Notes: generated from the letters alone by a model not told the origin. Positions 43,047 through 51,952 are shown, counted from the first letter of the stretch. The stretch is DNA of 64,000 nucleotides from an uncultured Roseburia sp. (GCA_934309475.1 CAKRDK010000009.1:24677-88676); one strand, 5' to 3'. Numbers and translations: made by a program.

Positions 43047-43670
43047 ATGAAAATTGTAATCGTAGATGACGACAATCTCGTCTCTTTATCTTTAAAAACT
43101 ATTTTAGAGGCTTCCGGGGAAGTTCAGGTTGCCGAAATCGGGAAAAACGGAAAAGAAGCCATCTCGCTCTATCAAAAGCATCTGCCTGACGTCCTGCTGA
43201 TGGATATCCGCATGGACACCATGACAGGTCTTGAAGCGGCAGAAACCATTTTAGCGGAATATCCCGATGCCAGAATTTTATTTCTCACCACATTTTCCGA
43301 TGATGAATACATTGTCCGCGCCCTGCGCCTCGGTGCAAAAGGCTATATTTTAAAACAGGATTTTGAGAGCCTGCTTCCGGCACTCACTTCCGTCATGAAC
43401 GGACAGAGCGTGTTTGGCAGTGAAGTAATCGGCAAACTGCCGGGATTCTTAGACAAATCAAATAAGTTCGATTCTTCTGCCTATGACCTCACTGCAAAAG
43501 AGATGGATTTAATTGAATTGATTGCTGACGGACTGAGCAACAAAGAGATTGCAGAACGCCTGTATTTAAGTGAAGGCACCGTGCGCAATTACTTAAGTTC
43601 CGTCTTAGAAAAATTAGAATTGCGGGACAGAACACAGCTCGCTGTGTTTTATTATAAGAATTTAAAATAA
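43047..43670 (+). CDS. LuxR/NarL-family response regulator
   Basis: 207 residues. Receiver domain 1-120 with acidic pocket DDD at 7-9, phospho-acceptor D53 (LLMDIRMD) and the Thr/Lys positions (FLTTFSD, GYILKQD). The LuxR-type HTH at about 145-205 (LTAKEMDLIELIADGLSNKE, then LYLSEGTVRNYLSSVLEKL). Partner of the kinase immediately upstream. Confidence 0.93.
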   Translation: MKIVIVDDDNLVSLSLKTILEASGEVQVAEIGKNGKEAISLYQKHLPDVLLMDIRMDTMTGLEAAETILAEYPDARILFLTTFSDDEYIVRALRLGAKGYILKQDFESLLPALTSVMNGQSVFGSEVIGKLPGFLDKSNKFDSSAYDLTAKEMDLIELIADGLSNKEIAERLYLSEGTVRNYLSSVLEKLELRDRTQLAVFYYKNLK

Positions 43671-43698
43671 AATGCGCCAATCGGTCCCTTCCTCATCT

Positions 43699-44598
43699 TT
43701 ATAATTTCAATTTCGAAAGCAAATCTCCTAAACTTGTACCTGCGCTCTCTGTCGATGTGTAAGCCTCTAATTCTTCTACTGGCTCTGTGTCAATCATCTC
43801 TTCCTCAAGCGCTTTCATGCTGAGACTAATCTTGTTGTCATTGGTATTCAATACCCTGACTTTAACTTTCTGTCCCTCTTTTAACACTTCGGAAGGCTTC
43901 TTAATGCGCCGCTCACAAATCTGGGAGATATGAACCAATCCGCTTAAGCCATCGCCTAAATTCACGAATGCACCGTAAGGCATCAGGCTCTCAACCGTTC
44001 CCTCTAACACGCTTCCCGGTACAATCATAGATATCTTGTGATTGCGTTCTTCCTGCTCGGCTTCCCTTGCCACAACTTTTCCGGATAAAACCAGTTTTTC
44101 TTTTTCCGGATCAACCGTGATGATGCGGGCTTCTATTTCTTTTCCAATCCAGCTATCCGTCTCTTCCACATAGTCAAGACAAATCTGGGATGCCGGAATG
44201 AATGCGCGGATTCCCTCCAGATAAGTGATGACGCCAGCCGGAACGCTCTCCTTGATGCGGACTTTGACTGTCGTCTGCTCGTCCATCATCTGCTGCAGCT
44301 TCTCCCATGCCAGCACATCATTGGCTTCTTTTCTGGAAAGCTGAATATTTCCCTGACCATCGTCGCGTCTTACCACGGTTGCCTCGATGACATCCCCTTC
44401 TTTGACTTCCTCAAACACGTTGAAATCCGGGTCGTTGCTTAAATCTTCAACCTTGATAATGCCCTGTGTGTAGTATTTCAAATCGAGCACAACCTCTTCC
44501 TCATTTACACCGATAACGGTACCGGAAATGATATCTCCCTCTTTGATCTGGCGAAAAGACGCCTCTAATTCCTCTTTGAAATCGTCCATTGTTTCCAT
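43699..44598 (-). CDS. S1 RNA-binding domain protein (ribosomal protein S1-like)
   Basis: 299 residues with three S1 domains at about 18-85 (GDIISGTVIGVNEEEVVLDL), 100-165 and 187-258 (GSVLEGTVESLMPYGAFVNL, then GLSGLVHISQIC). It probably binds mRNA at the ribosome, as the short S1-like proteins of Firmicutes do. The start at 44598 has AGGAAAAG upstream; an upstream extension to 44655 does not fit the family. The last 30 residues are acidic and unstructured. Confidence 0.88.
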   Translation of the reverse strand: METMDDFKEELEASFRQIKEGDIISGTVIGVNEEEVVLDLKYYTQGIIKVEDLSNDPDFNVFEEVKEGDVIEATVVRRDDGQGNIQLSRKEANDVLAWEKLQQMMDEQTTVKVRIKESVPAGVITYLEGIRAFIPASQICLDYVEETDSWIGKEIEARIITVDPEKEKLVLSGKVVAREAEQEERNHKISMIVPGSVLEGTVESLMPYGAFVNLGDGLSGLVHISQICERRIKKPSEVLKEGQKVKVRVLNTNDNKISLSMKALEEEMIDTEPVEELEAYTSTESAGTSLGDLLSKLKL

Positions 44599-44676
44599 TG
44601 CTTTTTCCTGCCTTTCCTTTTTATTTATATTTTGCATAACGCAGACCCGGCACATTTCAACTGTGCAAAGTTTACG

Positions 44677-46299
44677 TTACATAATTCTAAGCTTTCTGGC
44701 TACCCGCAATATTTTTCCCCCATATGGGATATCTAAAAGCTGCTCCTCCGTCAAAATACGAAGTTTCAAAACAGCTACAAAATAGACGGCTACTGCTACC
44801 ACCAATGCCGGCAAAAGTGCAATCGTGTTGCTCGGGTAAAGCATATAAACGCCCTCATAGACAAGGCGCGCTGCCACTCCCATGATTGCCGCCGCAAAAA
44901 GCGGCATAAAAAACATCTTTTTAAAATTCTCTCGCACGCCAATGGCACGGCGCACGGAAATGCTGTTTAACACACACATCATGCCGGAATACACAATCAG
45001 GCAGATGACTAATGCATATAAATTCAAGTCTGTAAATGCAAGTAATGCCGCCAGCAGTCCGGTCTGAATCGCAAGTGCAATCGCTGCATTCCGAACCGGA
45101 AGATTTACTTTTCCGATTCCCTGCAAAATACCATTGCTCAATGTTGAAAGCGAATAGAATACAACCGTAATTGCAATACATGCCAGCAAAAACGCTGCCT
45201 GGTCGAGCGAATTTTTCTGCGGGAAAAGAAGCTGCATAATCGGTTTTGCAAGAACGCCAAGTCCGACAGCAGATGGAATTGCAATCAACATCGTGGTAAA
45301 CATTGCATTCTCCACCTTTATGTTGGTCTCCCTGCGGTCGCCCCTCGCACTGCTCGCCGAGATTGTCGGAATCATCGTCGAAGACATCGCGGACGCTATC
45401 GCAATCGGTATGTTGATGATAACCATTGCTTTTCCGGAAAAAATACCGTACTGGGTTGCCGCTTCTGCCGCTGTAAAATTCTTCGCATAAATCATGACTT
45501 TGGTGTAAACCACCTGATTAAACGAGGTACTGAAATTATAGATAAACGTACTCATGATAATCGGTGTCACCATGGTAAAAAGCATTTTGATAATTTCAGG
45601 GTATGTATCTTCTCTTCTTGTTTTATCGTGCCGGATTCGTCTTTTAATGAAATTCGCATTTAAAAAATAGACCCCAAGCATAAACAAAAATGCAATGAAT
45701 ACACCGCTTCCGGTTCCTAATGCACTTCCCGCCGCGCCATAGATTGCCCGTGTCGTCTCATCCTTCTCCGCCACAAGTCCAATCAATAAATGCGCCGCCA
45801 CAATGCTGACAACGGCATTTAAAATCTGCTCCACAATCTGTGAAAAAGAAGTCTGCATCATGCTTCCGTGCGCCTGAAAATAGCCGCGGAGCACTCCCAC
45901 AAAACCGGAGATAAAAATCGTCGGTGCAAATACTTTTAAGACAAATCTTGCCTCTCCCTCTAGGAACAATCCTGCTCCAAAGAACGTAAACAAGCTGGCA
46001 GCACCACCCACAACCAGCACATAACCTAAGGCGCATTTAAAAATGCGCTGTGCGTTGCGGTATTCTTTTCTTGCCAGCTTTCCTGCGATAATTTTCGATA
46101 CAGCAGATGGAATGCTGTAAGAAGATAATAATAAGATAATAGTATAGATATTATAGGCTGATGTATAATAACCATTTCCTTCGTCCCCGATAATGGAGGT
46201 CAACGGACTCCGGTATAAGATTCCTATGATACGGCACAAAATTCCTGCAATTGCTAAAATTCCTGCCTGCTTTAAAAAATTATTCTTTTTCGTGCTCAT
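44677..46299 (-). CDS. polysaccharide/lipid flippase of the SpoVB/MurJ (MATE-like) family
   Basis: 540 residues with about 14 transmembrane helices. N-terminus FLKQAGILAIAGILCRIIGI, then YYTSAYNIYTIILLLSSYSIPSAVSKI and the ALGYVLVV stretch are typical of the Spo VB / MurJ-like group. It would flip lipid-linked precursors across the membrane. It is more SpoVB-like than MurJ-like by the N-terminal pattern, so a sporulation cortex role is possible. Confidence 0.85.
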   Translation of the reverse strand: MSTKKNNFLKQAGILAIAGILCRIIGILYRSPLTSIIGDEGNGYYTSAYNIYTIILLLSSYSIPSAVSKIIAGKLARKEYRNAQRIFKCALGYVLVVGGAASLFTFFGAGLFLEGEARFVLKVFAPTIFISGFVGVLRGYFQAHGSMMQTSFSQIVEQILNAVVSIVAAHLLIGLVAEKDETTRAIYGAAGSALGTGSGVFIAFLFMLGVYFLNANFIKRRIRHDKTRREDTYPEIIKMLFTMVTPIIMSTFIYNFSTSFNQVVYTKVMIYAKNFTAAEAATQYGIFSGKAMVIINIPIAIASAMSSTMIPTISASSARGDRRETNIKVENAMFTTMLIAIPSAVGLGVLAKPIMQLLFPQKNSLDQAAFLLACIAITVVFYSLSTLSNGILQGIGKVNLPVRNAAIALAIQTGLLAALLAFTDLNLYALVICLIVYSGMMCVLNSISVRRAIGVRENFKKMFFMPLFAAAIMGVAARLVYEGVYMLYPSNTIALLPALVVAVAVYFVAVLKLRILTEEQLLDIPYGGKILRVARKLRIM

Positions 46300-46394
46300 C
46301 TCTTCACGCTTTCTCTTCGTTCTAAAGTGTTATGCATTCGTTATTATATCACACTTATCCAGAAATTAACACATGGTATTTTGTCAGAAAAAGC

Positions 46395-46613
46395 AACGCA
46401 TGCAGGGGCATTGTATTTTAATTACCGCTTATGATTTCGGTCCAGATAGTTGATTAGTGCCAAAAGAAACATTCCAAATGCAAACAACAACGACATGGTC
46501 TCGTAATAAGACATATGCACCCCTCTTTTCAAACTATGAATGAAACGTTTTCAGTTGCAAATCCTGTTTCCAGCTTTTTGTTACACTTTCTTTCCGGTAT
46601 CCCCGCATGCGTT
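46395..46613 (-). other. long-range inverted repeat enclosing the holin-like toxin gene
   Basis: AACGCATGCAGGGG (46395-46408) is complementary to CCCCGCATGCGTT (46601-46613) with one bulged base. On the minus-strand RNA the 5' arm precedes the toxin gene and the 3' arm is followed by GCTTTTTC. This is the fold-back pairing expected for a type I toxin mRNA. Confidence 0.6.
46422..46514 (-). CDS. holin-like small toxin (type I TA, PF16935-like)
   Basis: 30 residues: MSYYETMSLLFAFGMFLLAL, then a short polar tail ending in DRNHKR. The pattern of a short polar start with YET, one transmembrane helix and a basic tail fits the putative holin-like toxins (TxpA/BsrG relatives). Such peptides insert in the membrane and are held down by an antisense RNA. 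AGAGGGG lies 7 bases before the ATG. Too short for usual gene calls. No antisense promoter was identified with certainty. Confidence 0.75.
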   Translation of the reverse strand: MSYYETMSLLFAFGMFLLALINYLDRNHKR

Positions 46614-46646
46614 TTCGCTCTTTCAGCGTAACATTTCTGCCTGCAA

Positions 46647-46702
46647 AAAAGCAAGACCACCTCCGCCTTTTCCGTTAAAGCATCTATGTTGTCTTGCTTT
46701 TC
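46647..46702 (-). terminator. terminator-like hairpin upstream of the toxin gene
   Basis: Minus strand AAAGCAAGAC pairs with GTCTTGCTTT across about 35 nt, then TTTTG. It probably ends the transcript from the holin gene or an RNA of the toxin locus. Confidence 0.6.
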
Positions 46703-46746
46703 CCCATACATTCCCGTTTTTTCTCTCTTTTTCCACCACTTGCGTT

Positions 46747-47010
46747 CTATGGCTTTTCTTCCTCGTTTTGAGTCTCTGCCGTCTCCTCACATTTTACTTC
46801 CGGAATCCCTGCAATCGACGTCAGGATAGATACAATCCCCGACAGCACTGCCGTCTCTAGTACAAGCTTCCAATCCACCTGCGAAATGCTCACCGCCGCC
46901 GGAATCAGCGCGACTGCTGTCTGCGCCATTGTCCTGACCGCCCTGATAACTGCCGCCCTGCACCATTTCTTTGTATCCACCGCCATCAAAAACACACAAT
47001 TTTTTGCCAT
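46747..47010 (-). CDS. phage holin (r1t-like family)
   Basis: 87 residues. The pattern KKWCRAAVIRAVRTMAQTAV, then VDWKLVLETAVLSGIVSILT and SIAGIPEV matches short phage holins with two transmembrane helices and a charged tail (PF16945 type). In phages it makes the membrane lesion that releases endolysin. Here there is no endolysin or other phage gene, so it is a lone remnant or a domesticated gene. The start at 47010 has a weak GGCGGG box; an internal ATG at 46986 has none. Confidence 0.75.
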   Translation of the reverse strand: MAKNCVFLMAVDTKKWCRAAVIRAVRTMAQTAVALIPAAVSISQVDWKLVLETAVLSGIVSILTSIAGIPEVKCEETAETQNEEEKP

Positions 47011-47127
47011 CTCACTGCCCGCCTTTCTTTTTTCTTCCGATGCAAAAGCATCCTCTGTTCATTTTATGCGAGTTGTCTCGACTTTGTGCCTTTCTTTAAA
47101 GTTTTCCGTTAAAAGTTCATAATTATC

Positions 47128-47156
47128 TTGACAACTAATTTTCCATATAGTAAAAT
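47128..47156 (+). promoter_or_regulatory. promoter of tRNA-Thr
   Basis: TTGACA (47128-47133), 17-bp spacer, TAAAAT (47151-47156), 27 bases before the tRNA. Confidence 0.75.
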
Positions 47157-47183
47157 ATTGCGTGTTGAGACAACTTAACAGAT

Positions 47184-47256
47184 GCTGGTATGGCTCAGTC
47201 GGTAGAGCGTCGCATTGGTAGTGCGGAGGTCACGGGTCCGATTCCCGTTACCAGCT
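47184..47256 (+). tRNA. tRNA-Thr (GGT)
   Basis: 73 nt, acceptor stem GCTGGTA / TACCAGC, D arm GCTC / GAGC, anticodon loop TTGGTAG (anticodon GGT), T arm ACGGG / CCCGT. Discriminator T; no encoded CCA. Confidence 0.97.
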
Positions 47257-47264
47257 TTATAAGG

Positions 47265-47308
47265 AAAACCTGATAAATTCAATGGATGTTGAATTTATCA
47301 GGTTTTTT
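47265..47308 (+). terminator. strong intrinsic terminator after tRNA-Thr
   Basis: An 18-bp stem (AAAACCTGATAAATTCAA with its complement) around a 6-nt loop, ending in TTTTTT. Confidence 0.92.
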
Positions 47309-47312
47309 GGTG

Positions 47313-47900
47313 TTATCGTATCTTGCCCTTAATCCGCTGTAACGCATTGTCGATGGATTTCGGACTTTTCTTCATCTGCTCTGCTATCTGCTGGTAATTC
47401 ATTCCGGAAAGGTACAAGTCTAACACTTCCCGCTCAAAGCCGCTCAGCTTCTGGCGCAGCCTGTCAAAAAAAATCCGTTGATTTTCCTGACTGATGACTA
47501 ATTCCTCCGGGTTTGAAAGGCTGTCTGTCCCTAACATATCCTCAATGGCTGCCCCTTCTTCCCCCTCCGTGGCGGAAAATGAAATATAAAAATTAAGCGG
47601 AGCATGTTTTTTCCGGTTGGATGCCTCCACGGCACTGTAGAGCTGTCTGGTTACACACAGCTCCGCAAAATGAAAAAAACTTGCCTCGCGCTCTTCTTTG
47701 TAATCCCGGATGGCTTTAAAGAGACCAATCATCCCCTCCTGGATGAGATCATCGGTCTCCCCGCCTATCAGGTACATGGCATTTGCTTTTTTTCTTACAA
47801 AAGGTTTGTACTTGTTTAAAATGTAATCCATGACTTTCTCATCGCCATCTCTTAACTTTTGAATAAGCTGTTCATCCGTCAACGCCTGATAAGATTTCAC
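47313..47900 (-). CDS. sigH: RNA polymerase sigma factor SigH (Spo0H-like)
   Basis: A 195-residue sigma-70 family factor. Region 2 (about 20-95) holds DYILNKYKPFVRKKA and DDLIQEGMIGLFKAIRDY; region 4 (about 140-195) holds LSGFEREVLDLYLSGMNYQQ, then KSPKSIDNALQRIKGK. This is the size and sequence of the stationary-phase sporulation factor. The GTG start at 47900 follows AAAGGTG. It lies after rlmB in the mrnC-rlmB-sigH order typical of Firmicutes. Confidence 0.92.
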   Translation of the reverse strand: MKSYQALTDEQLIQKLRDGDEKVMDYILNKYKPFVRKKANAMYLIGGETDDLIQEGMIGLFKAIRDYKEEREASFFHFAELCVTRQLYSAVEASNRKKHAPLNFYISFSATEGEEGAAIEDMLGTDSLSNPEELVISQENQRIFFDRLRQKLSGFEREVLDLYLSGMNYQQIAEQMKKSPKSIDNALQRIKGKIR

Positions 47901-47928
47901 TTTTACACCTTTTCCTTTCCAATTTGTA

Positions 47929-48672
47929 CTATGATTGCAGTCTCTGTCTCACAATCTCATATGCCAGAACGCCTGCTGCCACAGATGCGTTTAAGGAATC
48001 AATATCTCCCTTCATCGGAATGGACGCTACAAAATCACAGTTTTCTTTTACCAGCTTGCTCACACCTTCGCCCTCATTTCCGATTACAAGACCGATAGGT
48101 CCTTTTAAGTCAAGCTTGTACATCTCTGTTCCGCCCATATCTGCACAGACAAACCACATTCCTTTTTCTTTCAGGCTTTTTATGGTCGTAGTTAAATTTG
48201 TCACTTTTGCCACCGGTGTGTAATTGATGGCACCGGCAGAAGTTCTTGCGACCGTTCCGGTCAGTCCGACTGCGCGGTGTTTTGGAATAATGACACCATG
48301 TGCCCCGGCAAGATTTGCAGTTCGGATAATCGCACCTAAGTTATGCGGGTCTTCGATTCCATCTAACAGAAAAATAAACGGCGGTTCGCCTGCTTCTTCG
48401 GCTTTCTTTAAAATATCGTCCACTTCCGCATACTCATAGGCTGCTGCCATCGCGATAACACCCTGATGCTTCTTTGTCTCAGAAAGCTGGTCTAAGCGCT
48501 CTTTTTCTACAAAATTAAGAATGGTATCGTGTTTTTTTGCCTCTCTTATGATGGTGCGGACTGGTCCGTCCTGACAGCCATCTAACACAAATAATTTATC
48601 AATGGTCTTACCGGAACGAAATGCCTCTAAAACAGCATTTCTTCCCTCGATTTTCAATTCTTCGTATCCCAT
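47929..48672 (-). CDS. rlmB: 23S rRNA (guanosine-2'-O-)-methyltransferase RlmB family
   Basis: 247 residues. N-terminal substrate-binding domain (IEGRNAVLEAFRSGKTIDKL) and SPOUT domain with LDGIEDPHNLGAIIRTA (motif 1), GPIGLVIGNEGEGVS (motif 2) and IPMKGDIDSLNASVAA (motif 3). It methylates a guanosine of 23S rRNA. AAGGAG precedes the ATG; 14 bp after mrnC. Confidence 0.94.
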   Translation of the reverse strand: MGYEELKIEGRNAVLEAFRSGKTIDKLFVLDGCQDGPVRTIIREAKKHDTILNFVEKERLDQLSETKKHQGVIAMAAAYEYAEVDDILKKAEEAGEPPFIFLLDGIEDPHNLGAIIRTANLAGAHGVIIPKHRAVGLTGTVARTSAGAINYTPVAKVTNLTTTIKSLKEKGMWFVCADMGGTEMYKLDLKGPIGLVIGNEGEGVSKLVKENCDFVASIPMKGDIDSLNASVAAGVLAYEIVRQRLQS

Positions 48673-48686
48673 GTAATCTCCTTTTT

Positions 48687-49127
48687 CTAAAACTTTATCT
48701 TCAATCCGTCCGTTCCAAGCTTTACAAGCTCCACCATGCGCTCCACTTCATCTTTCAGATAAAGGTAGCCCATCAGTGCTTCAAAACCGGTCGCCTTTCT
48801 GTAATCCGACATCGTGGCATTTTTTGCCATGGTAGGTGATTTGGCATTTCTTCCTCTGCGGTAAATGCTCTCCTCTTCCTCGGTCAGATGCGGCAGTAAA
48901 ATTTCCATCATCTCCGCCTGTGTATGTGCTTTTACAATCTGGCTTGTACGCTTATGAAGTTCACCTGCTTTTGTATTTCCTTTCCCAACTACAACTGTTC
49001 TTATAATCAGGTCATAGATTCCATCCCCGATATAAGCGAGTACCAGCGGTGAATACGTGCGGATATCCACATCTTTTACCTCAAACTGCTCTCTGATATA
49101 AGAGTCAATCTTCATCTTCTCTTCCAC
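48687..49127 (-). CDS. mrnC: Mini-ribonuclease 3
   Basis: 146 residues, an RNase III catalytic domain without the RNA-binding domain. Signature LAYIGDGIYDLIIRTVVVGK and GFEALMGYLYL. It matures the ends of 23S rRNA. The GTG start at 49127 lies 8 bases after GGAGG. Between cysS and rlmB, the standard order. Confidence 0.94.
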   Translation of the reverse strand: MEEKMKIDSYIREQFEVKDVDIRTYSPLVLAYIGDGIYDLIIRTVVVGKGNTKAGELHKRTSQIVKAHTQAEMMEILLPHLTEEEESIYRRGRNAKSPTMAKNATMSDYRKATGFEALMGYLYLKDEVERMVELVKLGTDGLKIKF

Positions 49128-49178
49128 TCAAACATCCTCCTAAAGTATACTGTAACACACTTTCCATGCCTGAATTTC

Positions 49179-50594
49179 TTAGGCTTTGTGCCATACGACA
49201 CCTTCACGTGTATCCTTGATTACAATTCCTTTTGCTGCAAGTTCATCACGGATTGCATCAGCCTTTGCAAAGTCTTTTGCTTTTTTCGCTTCTTTTCGCT
49301 CCTCGATTTTCGCAAGCACAAAGCTTTCTAATTCTGCATCAATTCCGGTCTCTTCCTCTTTCACTCCGCCGGTTAAGTTGAGGGAAAGCACACGGTCAAA
49401 GTCTTTTACCAGCTCTAATTTTGTCTTGTCATTCATATCTGCCTTGAGTAAATCATAGAGTACGGTAATCGCCATGGATGTATTTAAGTCGTTGCAGATT
49501 GCATCCTCAAATTTTGCTTTCATCTGGTCGAATTTGTCCTGCTCTACGGCACCCTCGTCCTTTAAGTCGGCGATTCTCTTTAACAGCTTTTTGTAGGCTG
49601 CTGCCGTATTGTCTAAAATCTCATAGGAAAACTCTAATGGTTTGCGGTAATGGGACTGTAAACAGAACATACGGTATACCATCGGGTCATATCCTTTTTC
49701 TTCTAACAAAGATACGGTTAAAAAGTCTCCTTTTGACTTACTCATCTTACCGGATTTGTCATTTAAGTGCTGTACATGGAACCAGTAATTGCACCATTTA
49801 TGTCCTAAATAACTCTCAGACTGTGCAATCTCATTGGTATGGTGTGGGAAAATATTATCCACACCACCACAATGGATATCCATATATTCTCCTAAATGTT
49901 TTAAGCTGATGCAGGAGCACTCGATGTGCCATCCCGGATAACCGACGCCCCAAGGGCTATCCCATTTTAATGCCTGATCCTCAAATTTTGATTTTGTAAA
50001 CCAGAGTACGAAATCGTTTTTGTTTTTCTTGTTCGCGTCCTCCTCAACATCATCACGGACTCCGACTAAAAGTTCCTTTTCGCTCTGGGAAGAAAATACA
50101 TAGTAATCCTCTAATTTTGAAGTGTCAAAGTAAACATTGCCGCCTGCCACATAGGCATATCCTTTTTCTAACAATCCCTCAATCATTTTGATAAATTCCG
50201 GGATACAGTTTGTTGCAGGTTCAACTACGTCTGGTTTTTTGATGTTTAATTTGCGGCAGTCCTCAAAAAAGGCATCAGTGTAAAACTTTGCAACTTCCAT
50301 GACTGTCTTATGCTCACGCTGCGCACCCTTTAACATCTTATCTTCTCCGGTATCTGCATCGGAAGAAAGATGTCCGACATCCGTAATATTCATGACACGT
50401 TTTACGTCATATCCCACATAGCGGAGTGCTTTTTCTAACACATCCTCCATGATATAACTTCTTAAATTTCCAATATGTGCGAAATGATATACGGTAGGTC
50501 CACATGTATACATTGCAATTTTACCGTCCACATTTGGAATAACGGTCTCTACGGTTCTGCTTAACGTATTGTAAAATTTGAATTTGTTTTCCAT
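49179..50594 (-). CDS. cysS: cysteinyl-tRNA synthetase
   Basis: A 471-residue class I synthetase: HIGH-like motif HFAHIGN, zinc ligands in MYTCGPTVY, WHIECS and HHTNEIAQSE, and KMSKS in SGKMSKSKGD. It charges tRNA-Cys. 17 bp after cysE and presumably controlled with it by the cysteine T-box. Confidence 0.97.
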   Translation of the reverse strand: MENKFKFYNTLSRTVETVIPNVDGKIAMYTCGPTVYHFAHIGNLRSYIMEDVLEKALRYVGYDVKRVMNITDVGHLSSDADTGEDKMLKGAQREHKTVMEVAKFYTDAFFEDCRKLNIKKPDVVEPATNCIPEFIKMIEGLLEKGYAYVAGGNVYFDTSKLEDYYVFSSQSEKELLVGVRDDVEEDANKKNKNDFVLWFTKSKFEDQALKWDSPWGVGYPGWHIECSCISLKHLGEYMDIHCGGVDNIFPHHTNEIAQSESYLGHKWCNYWFHVQHLNDKSGKMSKSKGDFLTVSLLEEKGYDPMVYRMFCLQSHYRKPLEFSYEILDNTAAAYKKLLKRIADLKDEGAVEQDKFDQMKAKFEDAICNDLNTSMAITVLYDLLKADMNDKTKLELVKDFDRVLSLNLTGGVKEEETGIDAELESFVLAKIEERKEAKKAKDFAKADAIRDELAAKGIVIKDTREGVVWHKA

Positions 50595-50611
50595 TGTAAC
50601 TTCTCCATTCT

Positions 50612-51340
50612 CTATTCTTGTTCTTTTTTCTCTGCCATGACAAGATTTCTCTCCTCATACATAACAGCAGTTCGTTTATTTTGTCTGAGCAGTCTCAATT
50701 CCTGCTCTAAATCAAGCACACGGTTGACTAACTCTGCATTTTCTTTCTGCAGCACTGTAATATCTTCCTTGACAGGGTCCGGTAAATGACACTGATCCAT
50801 GTCGCTGCGCGGCATCTTCATGTTATCGCGCTTCACAATTCTTCCCGGCACACCAACTACGGTACAGTTGGGCGGAACTTCCTCGATCACGACGCTGCCC
50901 GCTCCAATTTTTGAGTTCTCACCGACGGTAAACGAGCCGATGATTTTGGCACCTGCACTAATCATGACGTTATCGCCGATGGTCGGGTGACGCTTTCCGG
51001 TTTCTTTTCCTGTTCCGCCTAATGTCACGCCCTGATACATTGTAACATTATCACCTACAATCGCAGTTTCACCAATGATAACTCCGGTTCCATGGTCAAT
51101 GAAAAATCCTTTTCCGATGGTCGCACCCGGATGAATCTCGATTCCTGTTTTTCTCGCTGCCCTCTGCGACACAAAACGCGCCCAGAAGTAATGTCCTTTC
51201 AGGTATAATTTATGTGCCCGCCTATAACTTAGCATAACACGAAAGCTTGGATAAAGCAGCACCTCCATCGGACTTTTGATGGCAGGATCCCGCTCCTGTA
51301 TTACCTGAAATTCTTCTTTCATATACTGAATAAAACCCAA
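50612..51340 (-). CDS. cysE: serine O-acetyltransferase
   Basis: 242 residues with the CysE order: helical N-domain (1-70), left-handed beta helix of hexapeptide repeats (75-170; IDHGTGVIIGETAIVGDNV, GVTLGGTGKETGKRHPTIGD), then a C-terminal coiled coil (190-240). It makes O-acetylserine for cysteine synthesis. The C-terminus is longer than usual. The TTG start at 51340 has GGGAG 8 bases upstream. It is the first gene behind the T-box. Confidence 0.93.
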   Translation of the reverse strand: MGFIQYMKEEFQVIQERDPAIKSPMEVLLYPSFRVMLSYRRAHKLYLKGHYFWARFVSQRAARKTGIEIHPGATIGKGFFIDHGTGVIIGETAIVGDNVTMYQGVTLGGTGKETGKRHPTIGDNVMISAGAKIIGSFTVGENSKIGAGSVVIEEVPPNCTVVGVPGRIVKRDNMKMPRSDMDQCHLPDPVKEDITVLQKENAELVNRVLDLEQELRLLRQNKRTAVMYEERNLVMAEKKEQE

Positions 51341-51393
51341 AATTCTCGCTCCCTTCCTATATTCAAAGGTAACTATTCCAAACCGGTTTCCTT

Positions 51394-51695
51394 TGAAAAA
51401 AATAGAACCGCAGAAATGTCTCTTTTTACCCTAGAGACGAATTTATCCGCGGTTCCACTCTATTTAAAATCTTTGATTTTCCCTCTTGACCTGTAACGTA
51501 TGTCAGACGTGCCTGACTACTGATTCTTCCCGTTCGTCAGACCGGCTCCCGGATGCACTTCAAAGATGTGACGCCAAAGCTGCTTACAGCCAGTGACAGC
51601 TTCTCTCTTAGACCCCTGCATTCTTCTACTCTTTCCGTTCGATGCCTTTCTTCTTTCTATTTTCTATATAAATGCTTCCGCACTTTTTTATGCCT
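51394..51695 (-). promoter_or_regulatory. T-box riboswitch, cysteine specifier
   Basis: A leader of about 300 nt ahead of cysE-cysS. The T-box core TGGAACCGCG is at 51457-51448. Stem I has a specifier sequence GAATGCAGG with codon TGC (Cys) at 51620-51618. The antiterminator region is followed by a terminator in which GAACCGC pairs with GCGGTTC around an inner GTCTCT/AGAGAC stem, then TTTTTTT. Uncharged tRNA-Cys should stabilise the antiterminator and switch on cysteine synthesis and charging. Confidence 0.93.
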
Positions 51696-51700
51696 ACTAT

Positions 51701-51729
51701 AGTTTATGCACTTTCCGGCGATTTGTCAA
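51701..51729 (-). promoter_or_regulatory. promoter of the T-box leader
   Basis: Minus strand TTGACA (51729-51724), 17-bp spacer, TAAACT (51706-51701). The -35 box lies within the tail of the broken doc gene. Confidence 0.75.
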
Positions 51730-51952
51730 TGTTTATTTCCATCCACCCTAGGATGATTCTTTACGATTCCAAAGCAAAGCTGTGCCGCTTTTGCCTGTAC
51801 ACTTGGATATAATTCTTCATCCCAAAAGACTGAAATGGATTTGAAAGTGCTGAATCCAACATTCCCTCATCACGGATACCATCACCGCCACCTGTCACCT
51901 CTATCAGTCTTCTATGAAGTGAAAGTACCTGCTCTTTGCTCAATCGCATCAT
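51726..51952 (-). pseudogene. doc: broken Doc/Fic-type toxin gene
   Basis: The first frame reads LSKEQVLSLHRRLIEVTGGG, then [21 protein letters not shown], the Doc N-terminus, and then goes out of frame. The neighbouring frame continues with [20 protein letters not shown] and HPRVDGNKH, the place of the Fic motif HPFxxGNKR, and stops at once. So there is one frameshift, a damaged active site and loss of the C-terminal half. The toxin is almost certainly dead. The start overlaps the phd stop by 4 bases, as in functional pairs. Confidence 0.85.

Noticed and set aside
46529..46711. 60-codon minus-strand frame upstream of the toxin
   Set aside because: It runs across the terminator hairpin and the 5' arm of the toxin repeat and shows no family or clear start.
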